A stretch of 64,000 nt of DNA. It comes from Hyphomicrobium_A sp963728165 (GTDB lineage Bacteria > Pseudomonadota > Alphaproteobacteria > Rhizobiales > Hyphomicrobiaceae). Shown here piece by piece: positions 61,193-64,000 of the stretch; position 1 is the first letter of the stretch; every line of letters begins with the position of its first letter. The stretch spans positions 372,001-436,000 of the forward strand of contig CAVSIY010000006.1 of NCBI GenBank assembly GCA_963728165.1. The letters run 5' to 3'. The notes beneath the pieces were generated by a model that did no database searches, had not been told where the DNA came from, and saw nothing but the letters and a program-made list of their open reading frames with translations. The translations under genes and the position numbers were made by a program.

Positions 61193-64000
61193 ATGCAACA
61201 GCAAGAAGCTCCCGCTCTTCCCGCTCCTGACCGGCTGATCACGGCCTTCGAGCATTCGATCACGTGGGAGGACGACATCTGGCGGGCGGACCCCGTCGAC
61301 GTGGCGCAGGTGCACGCCAAGGCGCGCTCGAAGTTCACCGAGCTTCTGGCCGGCATCACCTCGGGCCGCGGGGCCGGCACGCAGGATCGCATCCTGCTGT
61401 TCCACGGCCAGTCGGGTGCCGGCAAGACGCACCTCATCCGCGCGCTCAGGACCGCGGCGCACCGCAGCGGCACGGCCTATTTCGGCTACGCGCAGCTCAC
61501 CCCCGACGTCTCCAACTACGCCGACTACTACCTGCGCCGGCTCGTCCACTCGCTGGAGAAGCCCTACGACCCCGATCGTCCCGGCGAGAGCGGGCTCGCG
61601 CGCCTCACGAGCCGCCTGGTCGCGGACGCCGACGCCGTGTCACACAAGGACCTCGAGGCGCTGCGCGAGGCGAACCTCGACGACAAGAAGCTCGCCGACA
61701 CCGTCCTCAAGCTCGCCGACGCCATCGTCGCGGCGCCTAAGTACGCCGCGCAAGACCTCGACATCAACGTCGTGCGCGCGCTCCTTTACCTCGAGCGCCA
61801 TGATCCGCGCATCGATCAACGCGTGCGCCAGTACCTGCACGGGCGCCCGCTCACCGAGCTGGCGCGTCAGGCGGTCGGCGCGCTCGACCCCAACGCCGGC
61901 GAGGACCGCGCCTTCGAGATCATCGCAGCGCTCGGGAGCCTGATGTGGACCGTCGATCGCGCGGCGCTGGTCTTCTGCGTCGACCAGGTGGAGGACTTGC
62001 GCTTCTTCAACGACGCCGAGGAGCGCTTCCAGCGTGCCGTGCGCGATCTCATCCAGATCGCCAACCGGCTGACCAACGCCATTCTCATCATCTCGTGCCT
62101 GGAGGACTTCTACGGGCAGGTGCGCGGCGTGCTGGCGCAGTCCTACATCGACCGCATCGAGAAGGCGGGCCCGGTGGCGCTTCTGGAAAGCCGCACGCCC
62201 GAGGAGGCGCGCCTCATCATATCGAAGCGCCTGGCCCATCTCGCCGAGAGCGGCGAGCCCGGCGCCAGCTTCTCCGACCCGTCCGCATTTTTCGGGCCGC
62301 AGTTCTACGAGGAGTTCGCCGGGCTGTCGACACGGCGGCTTTTGGAGCACGCCTATACGCGGCTGCGCTCCAAGACGGCGCCGGACGCGGAGCAAGAGGA
62401 AGGCGAGGAGGCGCCCGGCAGTTTTGTCTCGCGGCTCGCTGCCGCCCTGGGGCTCGGGTTTGCGGGCGCCGACGAGGCGGCTGCCGGCGAGGTCGACTAC
62501 CGCGATCTGTGGGCACGCTTCGAGAACGCGTCGGAAGCCGAAATCCCCTCCGACGAGCGCGAGCTGCTCGATATCCTCGCCGGTGCGCTCACCGTCGCCA
62601 AGGAGGAATGGGCTGGCGCCATCGAGCTCGAGGTGGAGCGGCACGACATCAACGACGACCTGCCCGTCATCGACCTCAATCTGCGCCACAAGAACGGCCT
62701 TTCGGCGGAGGCGCGCGTCTTCCTGTGCAACCGGCCGACGCAGGGCGGCGGCTTGAAGCGTCAGCTCGACAAGGTGCTCGCCGCCATGGACGGCCGGCCC
62801 TGCTTCATGCTGCGCGCGTCCGACTTCCCGCCCAACCGCAAGAACCAGACGGCGCAGGCCTTCCGCAAGTTCCGCGACGGGGGCGGCCGCCAGATCCTCG
62901 TTCCCATTCCGGAGTGGGAGCGCATGATCATGGTGCGCGAGTTCCACACCCATCACCGCAATGACCCGGGCTTTGCCGCCTGGTTCGCCGGCACCAAGCT
63001 TTTGTCGAAGCTTGCGCCCATGATCCCGCTTCTGCGCCTCGACCTCATGGGCTACGGGCTGCCCAAGGCCCCGGCGAACGGCACCAACGGGCATGCGCGC
63101 GAAGAGACCAACGGTGCGCGCGGGCTGGCGAGCTACCAGCCGCCCGCTGCCAACACCACCACCACGGGGACGCCGCCCGAAGCCGGCGCGGAGCCCGCGT
63201 TCCCCGAGGAGGACGAGCTGCCGCTCTCCGTCATTCTCGACGAGAACGGCGGTGACGGCTCCAGCATCGTTGCCGGGCGCGAGACCTCGGGCTCGTCGAA
63301 CCCGGTGCGGCTCAATAAGAACGTCCTGAAGCGGCATGCGGCCGTGCTCGGCGGCTCTGGCTCGGGCAAGACCACGCTCGCCTTGTGCCTCATCGAGCAG
63401 CTGCTCTTGCGCGGCATCCCTGCCGTGCTTCTCGACCGCAAGGGCGATCTGTGCTCGTACGCCAACCCCGACGTGTGGCGCGACAACGACGAGGAGTTCT
63501 GCGAGCGCCGCGGCGAACGCGAGAAGCTCGCGGACGCCATCGATGTCGCGGTGTTCACGCCGGGCCGCGCCTCCGGGCGCCCCATCTCCATCACGCTACT
63601 GCCCAACGGCATCAACGAGCTGCCCGAGCACGAGCAGCAGCTCTTGGCCAACCTGTCGGGCGCAGCCCTGGGCGAGATGCTGCACTTGAAGAACTCGGCG
63701 ACGCACCAGAAGCAATCGGGCACGCTGTCGGTCGCGCTGCGCATCCTCGGCTCGCGCCACAGCCGCGAGGTGACGCTGTCGGACCTCATCCACCTCTTGG
63801 AGGACGAGGACCCGGAGCTTTCAGACCTCACCCAGCGCATGGACCCCTCCGGCAAGATCCGCCGCGATCTCGTCGCCCAGCTCGACAGCCTGCGGCACCG
63901 CAACTCGGCGCTGTTCGAGGCGGGCGGTGAATCTTTGCGTATGGAATTGCTTCTGGGGCTCGGGCCCTACGCGCGCGAGGGGCGCACGCGGCTGTCGATC
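61193..64000 (+). CDS. Giant two-ATPase protein: AAA-type NTPase plus HerA/FtsK-like motor (3' end outside window)
   Basis: The frame runs from ATG 61193 without a stop to the end of the window, 936 codons. The first NTPase has Walker A GQSGAGKT (72-79), a Walker B-like ALVFCVDQVEDLRFF (Asp264) and STRRLLEHAYTRLRSK at its end (to about 410). A middle region (about 420-660) is mixed alpha/beta with no motif I can name. A second NTPase starts with VILDENGGDGSSIVAGRE and Walker A GGSGSGKTTLAL (720-731), followed by AVLLDRKGDLCSYAN, as in HerA/DUF87-type DNA pumps. The second Walker B lies beyond the window. Similar double ATPases occur in phage-defence operons, but I cannot name a known system. 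Confidence 0.8.
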   Translation, partial: MQQQEAPALPAPDRLITAFEHSITWEDDIWRADPVDVAQVHAKARSKFTELLAGITSGRGAGTQDRILLFHGQSGAGKTHLIRALRTAAHRSGTAYFGYAQLTPDVSNYADYYLRRLVHSLEKPYDPDRPGESGLARLTSRLVADADAVSHKDLEALREANLDDKKLADTVLKLADAIVAAPKYAAQDLDINVVRALLYLERHDPRIDQRVRQYLHGRPLTELARQAVGALDPNAGEDRAFEIIAALGSLMWTVDRAALVFCVDQVEDLRFFNDAEERFQRAVRDLIQIANRLTNAILIISCLEDFYGQVRGVLAQSYIDRIEKAGPVALLESRTPEEARLIISKRLAHLAESGEPGASFSDPSAFFGPQFYEEFAGLSTRRLLEHAYTRLRSKTAPDAEQEEGEEAPGSFVSRLAAALGLGFAGADEAAAGEVDYRDLWARFENASEAEIPSDERELLDILAGALTVAKEEWAGAIELEVERHDINDDLPVIDLNLRHKNGLSAEARVFLCNRPTQGGGLKRQLDKVLAAMDGRPCFMLRASDFPPNRKNQTAQAFRKFRDGGGRQILVPIPEWERMIMVREFHTHHRNDPGFAAWFAGTKLLSKLAPMIPLLRLDLMGYGLPKAPANGTNGHAREETNGARGLASYQPPAANTTTTGTPPEAGAEPAFPEEDELPLSVILDENGGDGSSIVAGRETSGSSNPVRLNKNVLKRHAAVLGGSGSGKTTLALCLIEQLLLRGIPAVLLDRKGDLCSYANPDVWRDNDEEFCERRGEREKLADAIDVAVFTPGRASGRPISITLLPNGINELPEHEQQLLANLSGAALGEMLHLKNSATHQKQSGTLSVALRILGSRHSREVTLSDLIHLLEDEDPELSDLTQRMDPSGKIRRDLVAQLDSLRHRNSALFEAGGESLRMELLLGLGPYAREGRTRLSI

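Noticed and set aside
61640..63337. 565-codon minus-strand frame opposite the large ATPase
   Set aside because: The plus-strand frame encodes two Walker motifs in one continuous protein; the minus frame has no motif.

Overview
The window is high-GC DNA from an alphaproteobacterium, most likely a member of the Hyphomicrobiales (Rhizobiales). Three things point there: a eukaryote-type glutamine synthetase II with a divergent GstI-like small gene, the proBA and nadD-rsfS-rlmH genes in the order known from rhizobia, and three genes of the ethylmalonyl-CoA pathway (mcd, ccr, ecm). The last set suggests a bacterium that assimilates acetyl-CoA or C1/C2 carbon without the glyoxylate bypass, as in Hyphomicrobium-like methylotrophs; the genus cannot be fixed from this stretch.

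Layout. 1-1.7 kb: end of proB, then proA. 2.2-15.1 kb: a block between proA and nadD that holds a hybrid sensor kinase, Ada, a class I amidotransferase, a GH15 glucan/trehalose hydrolase with an apparent ACG start, glnII with divergent gstI-like gene, glutaminase, a Cys-rich small protein, a PcfJ-like protein, a PRC-barrel secreted protein and an NTF2-like protein. 15.4-17.2 kb: nadD, rsfS, rlmH. 17.3-25.1 kb: small and large membrane proteins of unknown role, a lone cNMP-binding domain, an SDR, a flavin reductase, a frameshifted BtuF-like gene, an OafA-like acyltransferase and a PilZ protein. 25.2-32.7 kb: the ethylmalonyl-CoA genes, interleaved with small genes and YihY. 33.4-42.7 kb: a surface-glycan modification region around tRNA-Leu(CAA), with glycosyltransferases, sulfotransferase, acyltransferases and FkbM methyltransferases; several of these are frameshifted. 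43.0-48.3 kb: FMN reductase, a cytochrome b/molybdopterin protein pair, desaturase, DEAD-box helicase. 48.5-52.6 kb: cold-shock protein, lpxD, many small conserved genes, and rpsU with an apparent CTG start. 52.9-59.6 kb: cell-wall and surface genes (a lysozyme-like fusion, D,D-carboxypeptidase, flippase, CAP lipoprotein). 60.0-64.0 kb: a two-gene module made of a winged-helix-like protein and a very large two-ATPase protein that runs off the window.

The strongest candidate for an undescribed system is the 60.0-64.0 kb module. Other points worth attention are the lysozyme-like multidomain protein without a signal peptide, the two non-AUG starts backed by well-placed Shine-Dalgarno sequences, and about a dozen single-base frameshifts concentrated between 20.6 and 42.4 kb. 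The frameshifts may be assembly errors, gene decay, or both. No CRISPR array, insertion sequence, rRNA gene or integrase was seen.
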